From assembly GCF_045689245.1 (NCBI RefSeq), contig NZ_CP136865.1, positions 2,666,001 to 2,730,000 of the forward strand: DNA of 64,000 nt, given 5' to 3'. The translations under genes and the position numbers were made by a program. The notes beneath the pieces are model-generated. The model made no database searches, was not told the origin of the DNA, and worked only from the letters and a program-made list of their open reading frames with translations. Source of the stretch: Congregibacter brevis. GTDB lineage: Bacteria > Pseudomonadota > Gammaproteobacteria > Pseudomonadales > Halieaceae. Shown one piece after another: positions 43,729 through 51,354 of this stretch. Each line of letters starts with the position of its first letter. Position 1 is the stretch's first letter.

Positions 43729-44703
43729 CTAGTATTCGGGCAGCTGAAGGTCGCTAAACAGTTCTTCGAGTTCAGAACGTGTTTTTCGCTGAAAGGCTTC
43801 CTGAACAAGCTCGCGGCTCAAATGGGGAGCGAAATCAGATATGAAGTCGTACATGTACCCCCGTAAGAACGTACCCTTTCGACAGCCAATACTGGTCACG
43901 CTGCTGGCAAACAAATGTCGAGCGTCTAGCGCAACGAGGTCATCATCAATCTCCTCGTCGTGCGCCATATCGGCCACGATGCCAATTCCCAAACCCAGGC
44001 GTACGTAAGTTTTGATGACGTCGGCATCCGCTGCGGTAAAAACCACTCTCGGCGTAAGCCCAGCCGTAACAAAGGCATCATCAAGACGCGATCGGCCCGT
44101 GAAGCCAAACACATAGGTCACTATGGGGTGCGCGGCTACATCCTCTAGAGTGAGTCGGGAGACCTGCGCCAAAGCGTGCTCCTTGGGCACGATCACACAG
44201 CGATTCCAGCGATAGCACGGCATCATGATCAGATCGCTGAACAACTCGAGGGCCTCTGTGGCGATCGCAAAATCAACCGTGCCGTCCGCAGCCATCTCGG
44301 AAATCTGCATCGGGGTACCCTGATTCATATGCAAGGAAACTTCCGGATACTTGCCAATGAAACTTCGGATAACGTCAGGTAATACGTAGCGAGCTTGCGT
44401 ATGCGTTGTAGCAATAGACAGCGCTCCGCGCTTTTCATCGGAGTACTCCTGGGCTACGTGCTTGATACTTTCTACTTTGCGCAAAACCTCACCGGCAGTT
44501 TCCAGAATCACCTGACCCGCCGGCGTCACATGTGTTAAGTGCTTGCCACTGCGAGAAAAGATCTCTACGCCCAGTTCGTCCTCAAGAAGGCGAATCTGCT
44601 TACTGATACCCGGTTGTGACGTGTAAAGGCTCTGCGCGGTCGCCGACACGTTGAGGTCGTGATGAGCGACTTCCCAAATATATCGGAGTTGCTGAAGCTT
44701 CAT
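43729..44703 (-). CDS. cysB: LysR-type regulator CysB (cysteine regulon)
   Basis: CysB activates sulfate assimilation genes with N-acetylserine as inducer. The 324-residue protein has an N-terminal winged helix, MKLQQLRYIWEVAHHDLNVSATAQSLYTSQPGISKQIRLLE in the CysB-specific form (cited as YTSQPGISKQIRLLE), and an effector domain with ATTHTQARYVLP and MVDFAIATE-like residues that line the ligand site. CysB usually also lowers its own expression. Its targets would include cysG-dependent sulfite reduction. It is convergent with pabB. Confidence 0.94.
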   Translation of the reverse strand: MKLQQLRYIWEVAHHDLNVSATAQSLYTSQPGISKQIRLLEDELGVEIFSRSGKHLTHVTPAGQVILETAGEVLRKVESIKHVAQEYSDEKRGALSIATTHTQARYVLPDVIRSFIGKYPEVSLHMNQGTPMQISEMAADGTVDFAIATEALELFSDLIMMPCYRWNRCVIVPKEHALAQVSRLTLEDVAAHPIVTYVFGFTGRSRLDDAFVTAGLTPRVVFTAADADVIKTYVRLGLGIGIVADMAHDEEIDDDLVALDARHLFASSVTSIGCRKGTFLRGYMYDFISDFAPHLSRELVQEAFQRKTRSELEELFSDLQLPEY

Positions 44704-44730
44704 GGCGAAAGTGCCTCTGGCGTAAGAAGA

Positions 44731-44747
44731 ACAGACTCAGTGTCTGT
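44731..44747. promoter_or_regulatory. Inverted repeat between the 5'-nucleotidase gene and cysB
   Basis: ACAGAC-TCAGT-GTCTGT pairs perfectly over 6 bp, about 28 bp before the cysB start. It could be a cysB autoregulatory site, or the terminator stem of the nucleotidase gene since the minus strand continues TTCTTCTTA. Neither is certain. Confidence 0.3.
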
Positions 44748-44817
44748 GCGTTAGAAAGAATAGCCATTAGCTGTGCAATTTTTCAAGCCTTTTGGGTATA
44801 AGGATCAGATTTAGCGC

Positions 44818-45720
44818 TTATCGCTCGTTTGCTACCCCGTGGGGCACGTGCCCGGTCGCGATATGCGGGCTTGCCGACGCGCAGTGGGCCGGCTGATCAT
44901 CAAAAAACACGTCAGCCTCATAGGCGCGAAGAAAATCGGTCTTATCCAGGCCGCCCAGAAATATCGATTCATCAATACGAATGTTCCACGCGCGCAAGGT
45001 CCGAATAACGCGCTCATGGGCAGGTGCGGACCTGGCGGTCACCAATGCGGTGCGAATGGGAGGATCTTCAGCCGGGAGCGCTTGCTGAATGTCATGTAGC
45101 GCTGACAGGAAGGATTTAAATGGACCACCAGATAGCGGAGTGTGCGCAGAGGCCTGCTCACTGGCGGCGAAGGCATCCAGCCCTTCACTTTTGAACACCC
45201 GCTCTGCTTCATCAGAAAACAGGACCGCGTCACCATCAAAAGCAAAGCGCAGCTGATCAGTGCCACGGTTCGCCCCCTTGTTCGAAACGAGCGTCGCCGC
45301 AGCAATCCCGCAATCCAGAGCATTGCGTACATCTTCTGCTTCACTGGATAAAAAAAGCTGGCAGCCAAAGGCATTGATGTAACGCCAGGGGCTCTCACCG
45401 CCACAGAAAGCGGCTCGACTGATGGTCAGCCCGTAGTGCTGAATCGAATTAAAAACCCGTAGCCCGGTGTCTGCACTGTTGCGTGACAAAAGCACAACCT
45501 CAACGCCCTTGTCACCGCCCAAACGCGCATTGATACGAAGCATCTTCTCCACAAGAGGAAAAGCTTCGCCAGGCTCAAGGGGTTGCTCTTCATGCTCTAT
45601 CTGATACTCGGAGTAAGCAGCCAGGCCCTCTTCCTCGTAGACGCGATGGCTTTTACTGAGGTCAAACAAAGCCCGCGAAGAAATCGCGATAACCAGTTTC
45701 TTGTCGAGTGTGACGCCCAT
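44818..45720 (-). CDS. Cytosolic 5'-nucleotidase (NT5C1-like, PF06189-type family)
   Basis: The 300-residue protein belongs to the 5'-nucleotidase family related to animal cytosolic 5'-nucleotidase 1A. It begins KLVIAISSRALFDLSKSHRVYEEEG, cited as LVIAISSRALFDLSKSH, followed by VEVVLLSRNSADTGLRVFNSI, RAAFCGGESPWRYINAFG and LFLSSEAEDV. The C-terminal SIFLGGLDKTDFLRAYEADVFFDDQ (cited as FLGGLDKTDFLRAYEADVFF) gives the acidic metal site of an HAD-like phosphatase. The expected substrates are nucleoside monophosphates such as AMP or IMP. It is monocistronic and leftward. Confidence 0.88.
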   Translation of the reverse strand: MGVTLDKKLVIAISSRALFDLSKSHRVYEEEGLAAYSEYQIEHEEQPLEPGEAFPLVEKMLRINARLGGDKGVEVVLLSRNSADTGLRVFNSIQHYGLTISRAAFCGGESPWRYINAFGCQLFLSSEAEDVRNALDCGIAAATLVSNKGANRGTDQLRFAFDGDAVLFSDEAERVFKSEGLDAFAASEQASAHTPLSGGPFKSFLSALHDIQQALPAEDPPIRTALVTARSAPAHERVIRTLRAWNIRIDESIFLGGLDKTDFLRAYEADVFFDDQPAHCASASPHIATGHVPHGVANER

Positions 45721-45761
45721 TGTTCGAGCATACCCTGCTAACTGCCCGGGTCAAACAACGC

Positions 45762-47087
45762 TTAACTGCGCTGAAAGTATTCCCGGGAGAGACGGAACAC
45801 CAGAGGCCCCAAAAGTAACAGGGCTATCAGGTTAGGAATTGCCATGAAAGCGTTGAGAGTGTCAGCGATCAACCAAATAAGATCCAGCTGCACGACGGTA
45901 CCCACAGGTATAGCAAGCACCCAGGCAAGACGAAAAGGCAGTACGCCCCGAGTTCCCACCAAAAACACCACGCAGCGCTCTCCATAAAAAGACCAGCCGA
46001 TCATTGTGGTGAACGCGAAAATACAAAGGCCAAAGGTCACGATGATGTCGCCGCCGGGAAAGGCGTTACCAAAAGCCATACTAGTGAGGCTAGCGCCACT
46101 AACACCGCTGGGAAGCACGTCCATAATGACGATCACCAGGCCAGTGATACTGCAAACAATCAAGGTGTCGATAAAGGTTCCCAGCATGGCAATCATGCCC
46201 TGCTCCACCGGCTCGTTCGTCTTTGCCGCGGCGTGAGCAATCGGCGCACTACCCAGACCTGCTTCATTTGAGAAAATACCTCGGGCGACGCCGAAACGGA
46301 TTGCCGCCCAAATTGTCGCCCCGGCAAACCCGCCCATTGCAGCTGAGCCAGTGAATGCAGATTCCACAATGGTCGCTATCGCAGCAGGCACGGCTGAGGC
46401 ATTCATAGCAATCACAATGACACCCATAAGCAGGTAGCTCGCCGCCATCAGTGGTACGAGGAGGCTGGCGACACTAGAGATGCGCTTAATCCCTCCGAGA
46501 ACCACCGCGCCGACCAAGACCATCAGAGTGAGACCGGTATAAAGAGGATTGATCGCGTAACTGTCGTTGAGTACCTGTGCTACGGAATTGGATTGAACGG
46601 TATTGGCAATGCCAAAGCCGGCAAAGGCTCCAAAAATAGCAAACGCAAATGCCAGCCAGTGCCAATGCGCAGCTAGACCATTACGAATGTAATACATGGG
46701 GCCACCACTGTATTGACCATCAGCGTCCTGCTCGCGGTAGTGCACAGCACAGACCGCCTCGGCGTACTTGGTCGCCATGCCAAACAGTGCGGTGATCCAC
46801 ATCCAGAACAAGGCGCCGGGCCCACCTAGAGTGATCGCCGTGGCAACGCCTGCGATGTTGCCCGTGCCGATAGTAGCCGACAGAGAGGTCATGAGAGCAC
46901 TGAAAGGGGAGATATCCCCTGCCCCGGCACCGCTACGGCCCCGAAACAGAAGCGAAAAGCCCGTCGGTAACTTACGGAGCGTCAAAAAGCCGAGACCCAG
47001 GGTGAGGTATATACCCGTGCCCAGGAGCAACACCAGCATAACGGGTCCCCAAGCTATACCGTTGATGGTTCCAATGATCTCAGCCAT
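45762..47087 (-). CDS. Sodium:alanine/glycine symporter (AgcS family)
   Basis: This integral membrane carrier couples Na+ to uptake of alanine, glycine or a similar amino acid. The 441 residues form about eleven helices. Family signatures are LSATIGTGNIAGVATAITLGGPGALFWMW (cited as IGTGNIAGVATAITLGGPGA), EAVCAVHYRE, GGPMYYIRNG and FSNEAGLGSAPIAHAAAKT. The exact substrate cannot be read from sequence. It is leftward, 69 bp after yajC. Confidence 0.93.
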   Translation of the reverse strand: MAEIIGTINGIAWGPVMLVLLLGTGIYLTLGLGFLTLRKLPTGFSLLFRGRSGAGAGDISPFSALMTSLSATIGTGNIAGVATAITLGGPGALFWMWITALFGMATKYAEAVCAVHYREQDADGQYSGGPMYYIRNGLAAHWHWLAFAFAIFGAFAGFGIANTVQSNSVAQVLNDSYAINPLYTGLTLMVLVGAVVLGGIKRISSVASLLVPLMAASYLLMGVIVIAMNASAVPAAIATIVESAFTGSAAMGGFAGATIWAAIRFGVARGIFSNEAGLGSAPIAHAAAKTNEPVEQGMIAMLGTFIDTLIVCSITGLVIVIMDVLPSGVSGASLTSMAFGNAFPGGDIIVTFGLCIFAFTTMIGWSFYGERCVVFLVGTRGVLPFRLAWVLAIPVGTVVQLDLIWLIADTLNAFMAIPNLIALLLLGPLVFRLSREYFQRS

Positions 47088-47156
47088 AGCGTGGTGTTCC
47101 TTGGGGGTTCAGTTGTGTCATGAGGAGAGTCATCGGGCTCGACGAAGAACGCAATG

Positions 47157-47489
47157 CTAGGCGATGCTTTTTAAAGTTCCTTTGGGTAGCACTGCATGAA
47201 TATGCACGCGCTGAAACTTGAGCTCTACTTTTTCACTCACATTGAGCACAACATAGTTATCGTCCAGGCTCACAATTTTGCCGAGAATACCGGAACTGGT
47301 TACCACTTCATCGCCCTTCCCAAGTGCCGCGACCATGGCCGAATGCTCTTTTTGGCGCTTTCGCTGCGGTCGGATAGCAATGAAGTAAAAAAGTACGAAA
47401 AGGCCAACGAGAAAAATAATCTGAAACAATTCGCCTCCGGCCGGGGCGCCAGCAGCGGCAGTCTGAGCGTGAGCAGATGCAATAAACAC
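47157..47489 (-). CDS. yajC: Preprotein translocase accessory subunit YajC
   Basis: YajC associates with SecDF-YidC in the inner membrane. The 110-residue protein has one membrane helix (about 22-42), then the conserved FYFIAIRPQRKRQKEH motif and a small beta-domain with KGDEVVTSSGILGKIVSLDDNYV (cited as GDEVVTSSGILGKI). In most gammaproteobacteria yajC lies between tgt and secD; here it stands alone between a symporter gene and xthA. Confidence 0.94.
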   Translation of the reverse strand: MFIASAHAQTAAAGAPAGGELFQIIFLVGLFVLFYFIAIRPQRKRQKEHSAMVAALGKGDEVVTSSGILGKIVSLDDNYVVLNVSEKVELKFQRVHIHAVLPKGTLKSIA

Positions 47490-47599
47490 GGTAACTCCTT
47501 AGAGGTATTTTATAAGATGGGAGCGACCGGTCGTCGACCCCTTAAAGATGGCACGGGAATGTAACGGTTTTGACCATCCCCGGCAAACGCTTACGCTGA

Positions 47600-48400
47600 C
47601 TACGCGCTGATTTCCAAGTCGTAATCCATGATCTGAGGCGCGTGATCTGAAAAGCGTTCTTCAGTATAAATTGATGCAGCGCGAACAGTGGGCACGAGCT
47701 TTGGAGTGATCATCTGGTAGTCAAGACGCCAACCAACGTTATTCGCCCAAGCCTGTCCCCGATTTGACCACCAGGTGTAACGGTCAGGCTCCTTGTCCAC
47801 GATCCGAAAAGAATCAACGAAACCTATCTCATCGTAAATTTGATCGAGCCACGCTCGCTCTTCCGGCAAAAACCCCGAGTTCTTTTGATTCGATCGCCAG
47901 TTCCTGAGATCGATGTTTTGGTGACATGTGTTCCAGTCAGCACAAATAATGAACTCCCGCCGCTTACGCTTTAACGCACGAAGGTGCTCAAAAAACAAAT
48001 CCATGAAGATGAACTTCTTTTCGAGCGCCGCTTCGCTGCTGGATCCCGAGGGCACATAAAGAGATATCACCGAAAGACCTGCATAATCACACTGCAAATA
48101 CCGTCCTTCACCATCTACGGGCTCCCAACCAAGCTTTGTTATGACTGCCCGAGGCTTTACGCGGGAATAAACCGCTGTGCCGCTGTATCCCTTCTTGATC
48201 GCATCGTTGTAAACGCAATGATAGCCCTCTGGATGAAACATCTCGTCCGTAAGCTGGTGTATCTGGGCCTTGGTTTCCTGAACACAAACCACGTCTGGGG
48301 CAGTCTGTGCCATCCAATCAAAGAAGCCCTTTCGACTTGCGGCGCGGATACCATTGGCATTGAAGCTAACGATCTTGGTTGAAGAGGACGATTTACCCAC
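47600..48400 (-). CDS. xthA: Exodeoxyribonuclease III
   Basis: XthA is the AP endonuclease and 3'-exonuclease of base excision repair. The 266-residue protein has the EEP-fold active-site motifs: FNANGIRAA at the N-terminus, VCVQETKAQ with the metal Glu, SGTAVYSRVKP, ICADWNTCHQNIDLRN and the C-terminal GWRLDYQM and FSDHAPQIMDYDL with the catalytic Asp-His. The NANGIRAA form matches the Xth branch rather than sphingomyelinases. It lies 3 bp after bcp, so the two may be co-transcribed as an oxidative-damage pair. Confidence 0.95.
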   Translation of the reverse strand: MGKSSSSTKIVSFNANGIRAASRKGFFDWMAQTAPDVVCVQETKAQIHQLTDEMFHPEGYHCVYNDAIKKGYSGTAVYSRVKPRAVITKLGWEPVDGEGRYLQCDYAGLSVISLYVPSGSSSEAALEKKFIFMDLFFEHLRALKRKRREFIICADWNTCHQNIDLRNWRSNQKNSGFLPEERAWLDQIYDEIGFVDSFRIVDKEPDRYTWWSNRGQAWANNVGWRLDYQMITPKLVPTVRAASIYTEERFSDHAPQIMDYDLEISA

Positions 48401-48403
48401 TGA

Positions 48404-48880
48404 TTAAAGTCCCAGTTCTTTGATGAGCACTAGGAGGTCATCATGATGCGACTTCGTCTTAAACTTATCCATAACATGCTTGAGACGACCATCCTTGCCG
48501 ATAATGAAAGTCGTGCGCAGGATGCCCATAAACTCTTTACCCATGAATTTCTTGAGTCCCCAGCAGCCATACTTTTCAGCGATCGCATGATCCTCGTCCG
48601 AGAGCAAAGTGAAGTTCAAATCCTGCTTTTCGATAAATTTGCTGAGGCGGCTTACAGGATCAGGACTCACACCGAGCACAACCGTGTCGAGCTTTTTTAG
48701 AGCCGCTTTACTGTCTCTAATCCCACAGGCCTGCGTTGTACAGCCGGGCGTCATCGCCTTGGGATAAAAGTAAACGACAACGTTCTTTTTATCCCGAAAA
48801 TCCTTGAGGCTTACCTTTTTTCCGTCCTGATCCAGCATTGAAAAAGCTGGCGCCAGGTTGCCTATCTTGGGAAAAGCCAT
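48404..48880 (-). CDS. bcp: Thioredoxin-dependent peroxiredoxin Bcp (PrxQ type)
   Basis: Bcp reduces hydrogen peroxide and organic peroxides. The 158-residue thioredoxin-fold protein has the PrxQ motif VVVYFYPKAMTPGCTTQACGIRD, cited as AMTPGCTTQACGIRD. The peroxidatic Cys is followed five residues later by the resolving Cys, as in E. coli Bcp. NFTLLSDEDHAIAEKYG and KKFMGKEFMGILRTTFII are also typical. Electrons would come from thioredoxin via TrxB. A good Shine-Dalgarno (AAGGAGAG) precedes the ATG. Confidence 0.95.
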   Translation of the reverse strand: MAFPKIGNLAPAFSMLDQDGKKVSLKDFRDKKNVVVYFYPKAMTPGCTTQACGIRDSKAALKKLDTVVLGVSPDPVSRLSKFIEKQDLNFTLLSDEDHAIAEKYGCWGLKKFMGKEFMGILRTTFIIGKDGRLKHVMDKFKTKSHHDDLLVLIKELGL

Positions 48881-48954
48881 CTATCTCTCCTTGAGTCGAA
48901 TACGGTGATGCTATTTATATGTGCTTACCGCCGATGACGCGCTGCGCACTGGGA

Positions 48955-49506
48955 TCAGTCGGTCTTGGGTGGCCGTTTAAAACGTATGGGCTTTACAGCG
49001 ATGGGATAGTCATCGCGACGGCGATCCTCGAAAAAAGCCTTAAGAGTCTCTCGAACCACAGGGAAAGCAATGTCATCCCAGGGGATTTCCTGCTCCGAAT
49101 ACAATGCGGTTTCAAGACTCTCGGGGCCTACGCCAAAGCGCCCGTCGTCCAGAGTACAGCGGTAGAACATGTAGACCTGACTGATATAAGGAACGTCAAA
49201 CACTCGATAGAGGTGCTGATTGCTCACGCGGGCACGGGCTTCCTCCCAGGTCTCGCGAGCAGCGCCCTCCTCGGTAGTCTCACCATTCTCCATAAAGCCT
49301 GCGGGCAAGGTCCAATAACCGTAGCGAGGTTCGATAGCCCGCTTACATAGCAAGACCTTGTCTTCGTAAACCGGTAAACATCCGACGATGACTCTGGGAT
49401 TAATGTAGTGAATAACACCGCAGTCATCGCAAACATAGCGGTCTCGATCGTCATCCTCCGGGATACGGAACGATATAGAACCCGCGCATTCGCTACAGAA
49501 CTTCAT
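48955..49506 (-). CDS. NUDIX hydrolase with N-terminal zinc ribbon
   Basis: The 183-residue protein has an N-terminal zinc ribbon of two Cys pairs (CSEC near 4 and CDDC near 26), then HYINPRVIVGCLP and a complete Nudix box: GFMENGETTEEGAARETWEEARA, cited as GFMENGETTEEGAARETWEE, near residue 70. The architecture resembles the NudC/ADP-ribose pyrophosphatase-like group, but the NudC SQPWPFPQS motif is absent, so NADH pyrophosphatase activity is unlikely. Its start overlaps the flavin reductase stop by 4 bp at the end of the moa operon. Substrate unknown. Confidence 0.88.
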   Translation of the reverse strand: MKFCSECAGSISFRIPEDDDRDRYVCDDCGVIHYINPRVIVGCLPVYEDKVLLCKRAIEPRYGYWTLPAGFMENGETTEEGAARETWEEARARVSNQHLYRVFDVPYISQVYMFYRCTLDDGRFGVGPESLETALYSEQEIPWDDIAFPVVRETLKAFFEDRRRDDYPIAVKPIRFKRPPKTD

Positions 49507-49979
49507 TGTAGCTCCCGATACTCACCGCCGAAAAACACCAAAGGTGCTTGCGCTTCAATCTCTGATACTCGCGTCACTCGTCCGAGCAAAATGATGTGAT
49601 CGCCGCCATCGAGGGACTGCTCAAGGCTGCACTCGAAGTTAACCAGCGCGTTCTTAATCAATGGCGCACCATTTGTACCCAACTCATAATCCGAATCGGA
49701 CAAACGATGTCCACCCTTCTGGGCATACGCCGTGGAGTGCGCTTCCTGTGAGGCCGCTAGTACCGCTATGCAATAAGTGGCAGCGTTTGCATACACGGGA
49801 AAAATTTCCGCATCTTTTTGCAAACTCCAAAGTACAAGAGGCGGATCGAGAGACACGGACGCAAAGGAGTTAATCGTTAATGCGTACGCAACACCTTCAT
49901 CACCTGCGGCAGTAACCAGACAGACGCCCGTGGAAAATTGGCCCAGAGCATCCCGCAATTCGCGGGAATCAATATTCAT
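49503..49979 (-). CDS. Flavin reductase-like (FMN-binding split-barrel) protein
   Basis: The 158-residue protein belongs to the flavin reductase/HpaC-like family. It has LGQFSTGVCLVTAAG near the N-terminus, ALTINSFASVSLDPPLVLWSL (cited as TINSFASVSLDPPLVLW) which contacts FMN, and a C-terminal DHIILLGRVTRV-PLVFFGGEY. Such enzymes supply reduced FMN/FAD to monooxygenases using NAD(P)H. The ATG overlaps the moaE stop and its own stop overlaps the NUDIX start, so it sits inside the moa transcript. No partner oxygenase is adjacent. Confidence 0.88.
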   Translation of the reverse strand: MNIDSRELRDALGQFSTGVCLVTAAGDEGVAYALTINSFASVSLDPPLVLWSLQKDAEIFPVYANAATYCIAVLAASQEAHSTAYAQKGGHRLSDSDYELGTNGAPLIKNALVNFECSLEQSLDGGDHIILLGRVTRVSEIEAQAPLVFFGGEYRELQ

Positions 49980-50440
49980 GCGGTAGCGTCCCTGCCCCAG
50001 CGCCTAGCGCGGTCTTCATCAGTAGTTTTGGCATCAACCCAGCGCCAGTGGCCTGCGAGGTCGCACTCTCGCTTCCACAAGGGCGCCGACACCTTGAGAT
50101 AGTCCATTACAAATTCGCAGGCGCTGAACGCTGCTGCGCGATGAGCCGAGCCTACAGCAAGCCAGACAATAGGCTCCCCCGGCCCTAACTCCCCTACGCG
50201 ATGCACGACCTGCACGGATTGTACGGGCCAGCGTCGTGCGGCGCTGTGAATGGAGTCCAGAATACTCTGCTCAGTCATGCCCGGGTAATGCTCAAGAGCT
50301 AAGGCGCTAATACCCTCACCACGGACATAGCCCGTGAATGTCGCAACCGCGCCCGTATCGTCTGAGCTACGAGGAAAGTCCCTCGCCAATGCCGCCACAT
50401 CAAAGGGCTGCTCAGCAATATCAACGGCAAACATACTCAC
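49976..50440 (-). CDS. moaE: Molybdopterin synthase catalytic subunit MoaE
   Basis: MoaE with thiocarboxylated MoaD turns cyclic pyranopterin phosphate into molybdopterin. The 154-residue protein has GAVATFTGYVRG, LEHYPGMTE, VQVVHRVGELGPGEPIVWLAVGSAHRAAAF (cited as HRVGELGPGEPIVWLAVGSA) and CEFVMDYLKVSAPLWKRE, the segment with the active-site Lys. It overlaps moaD by 4 bp upstream and the flavin reductase downstream. Confidence 0.95.
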   Translation of the reverse strand: MSMFAVDIAEQPFDVAALARDFPRSSDDTGAVATFTGYVRGEGISALALEHYPGMTEQSILDSIHSAARRWPVQSVQVVHRVGELGPGEPIVWLAVGSAHRAAAFSACEFVMDYLKVSAPLWKRECDLAGHWRWVDAKTTDEDRARRWGRDATA

Positions 50441-50688
50441 CCCCCGGTCATCGGAGGAAAGAAAGCGACTTCATCGGAACTTGCCAACGGCTGATCTTCC
50501 TTAACCACCTTTTGATTGACCGCACAAAACACGTTGGGGTCGGCCAAAGACTCAGCCAAGTCGGCATTCACAGTTAATCGGAGCATTGAGCGAAGAGCCG
50601 CAACGTCTGCGGGGCAATCGGCGTCAGCGATCTCTACGCTGTCTTCACCCAGCAGCTCTCTCAATCTCGCAAAGAACATGATTTTCAC
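50437..50688 (-). CDS. moaD: Molybdopterin synthase sulfur carrier subunit MoaD
   Basis: MoaD is a ubiquitin-like sulfur carrier. The 83-residue protein starts MKIMFFARLRELLGED and ends in the required Gly-Gly (FFPPMTGG), whose terminal carboxylate is adenylated and thiocarboxylated. VNQKVV in the middle is also typical. It starts 3 bp after moaC and overlaps moaE by 4 bp. Confidence 0.95.
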   Translation of the reverse strand: MKIMFFARLRELLGEDSVEIADADCPADVAALRSMLRLTVNADLAESLADPNVFCAVNQKVVKEDQPLASSDEVAFFPPMTGG

Positions 50689-50691
50689 GGT

Positions 50692-51210
50692 CTACTCCTT
50701 AGCGGTCGCCGGCTGCGATGTCGCATCATCGAACTCTGTTCGATCCCACACACCAGAACGTCCCCCCTCTTTACGAACGAGACAGAGCTTGTCGATCACC
50801 ATGCCTTTATCCACCGCCTTGCACATGTCGTAAATAGTTAGGGCGGCTACGGACACCGCCGTAAGCGCCTCCATCTCGACCCCTGTGCGTGACTCCACAC
50901 TAGCACTGGCAGTCACTCTCACGCCGGGCAAAGTATCATCGAGCTCAAAGTCCACGCTAACGGCATCCAAGGGCAGGCTGTGGCACAAAGGAATCAGTTC
51001 GTCGGTACGCTTAGCCGCCTGAATCCCGGCGATTCTTGCCACGGCCAATACATCCCCCTTCGAGAGGCTGTTAGAGCGAACCTGATCCAGCGTTGCGCCA
51101 AGCATGCGAACTTCACCACGAGCTACAGCTCGTCTTGCGGTGATCGGCTTCTCGCCGACATTGACCATGCGGGCGCGTCCCTCGTCATCTAGATGCGTGA
51201 GCGTCGTCAT
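50692..51210 (-). CDS. moaC: Cyclic pyranopterin monophosphate synthase MoaC
   Basis: MoaC makes cyclic pyranopterin monophosphate in the first stage of molybdenum cofactor synthesis. The 172-residue protein starts TTLTHLDDEGRARMVNVGEK, cited as LTHLDDEGRARMVNVG, and has IPLCHSLPLDAVSVDF and GVEMEALTAVSVAALTIYDMCKAVDKGM (cited as LTAVSVAALTIYDMCKAVDK), the active-site Asp and Lys region. The frame extends to 51249, but the family start matches ATG 51210. It heads the leftward moaCDE operon; moaA is not in the window. Confidence 0.95.
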   Translation of the reverse strand: MTTLTHLDDEGRARMVNVGEKPITARRAVARGEVRMLGATLDQVRSNSLSKGDVLAVARIAGIQAAKRTDELIPLCHSLPLDAVSVDFELDDTLPGVRVTASASVESRTGVEMEALTAVSVAALTIYDMCKAVDKGMVIDKLCLVRKEGGRSGVWDRTEFDDATSQPATAKE

Positions 51211-51354
51211 ATAAATGGAGTATTTTCGGAAAGCGCCCAGTCTAGCCAAAGGCTTGTTGGCATACCAGTGGGACGATGAGGTTTCCCTCCGTTGGCAAAG
51301 TCTGGCACTGTTGCGCAGATCATTCCCTCCTAGCGAGATATTGGGCTACCTACG

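Noticed and set aside
44731..44747. Rho-independent terminator for the 5'-nucleotidase gene
   Set aside because: Six-bp stem of mixed composition and a broken T-run; kept only as a low-confidence inverted repeat.
51215..51354. Separate small gene or longer MFS start upstream of 51355
   Set aside because: The 77-codon frame here lies in the divergent promoter gap, in a different frame from the MFS gene, and shows no motif.
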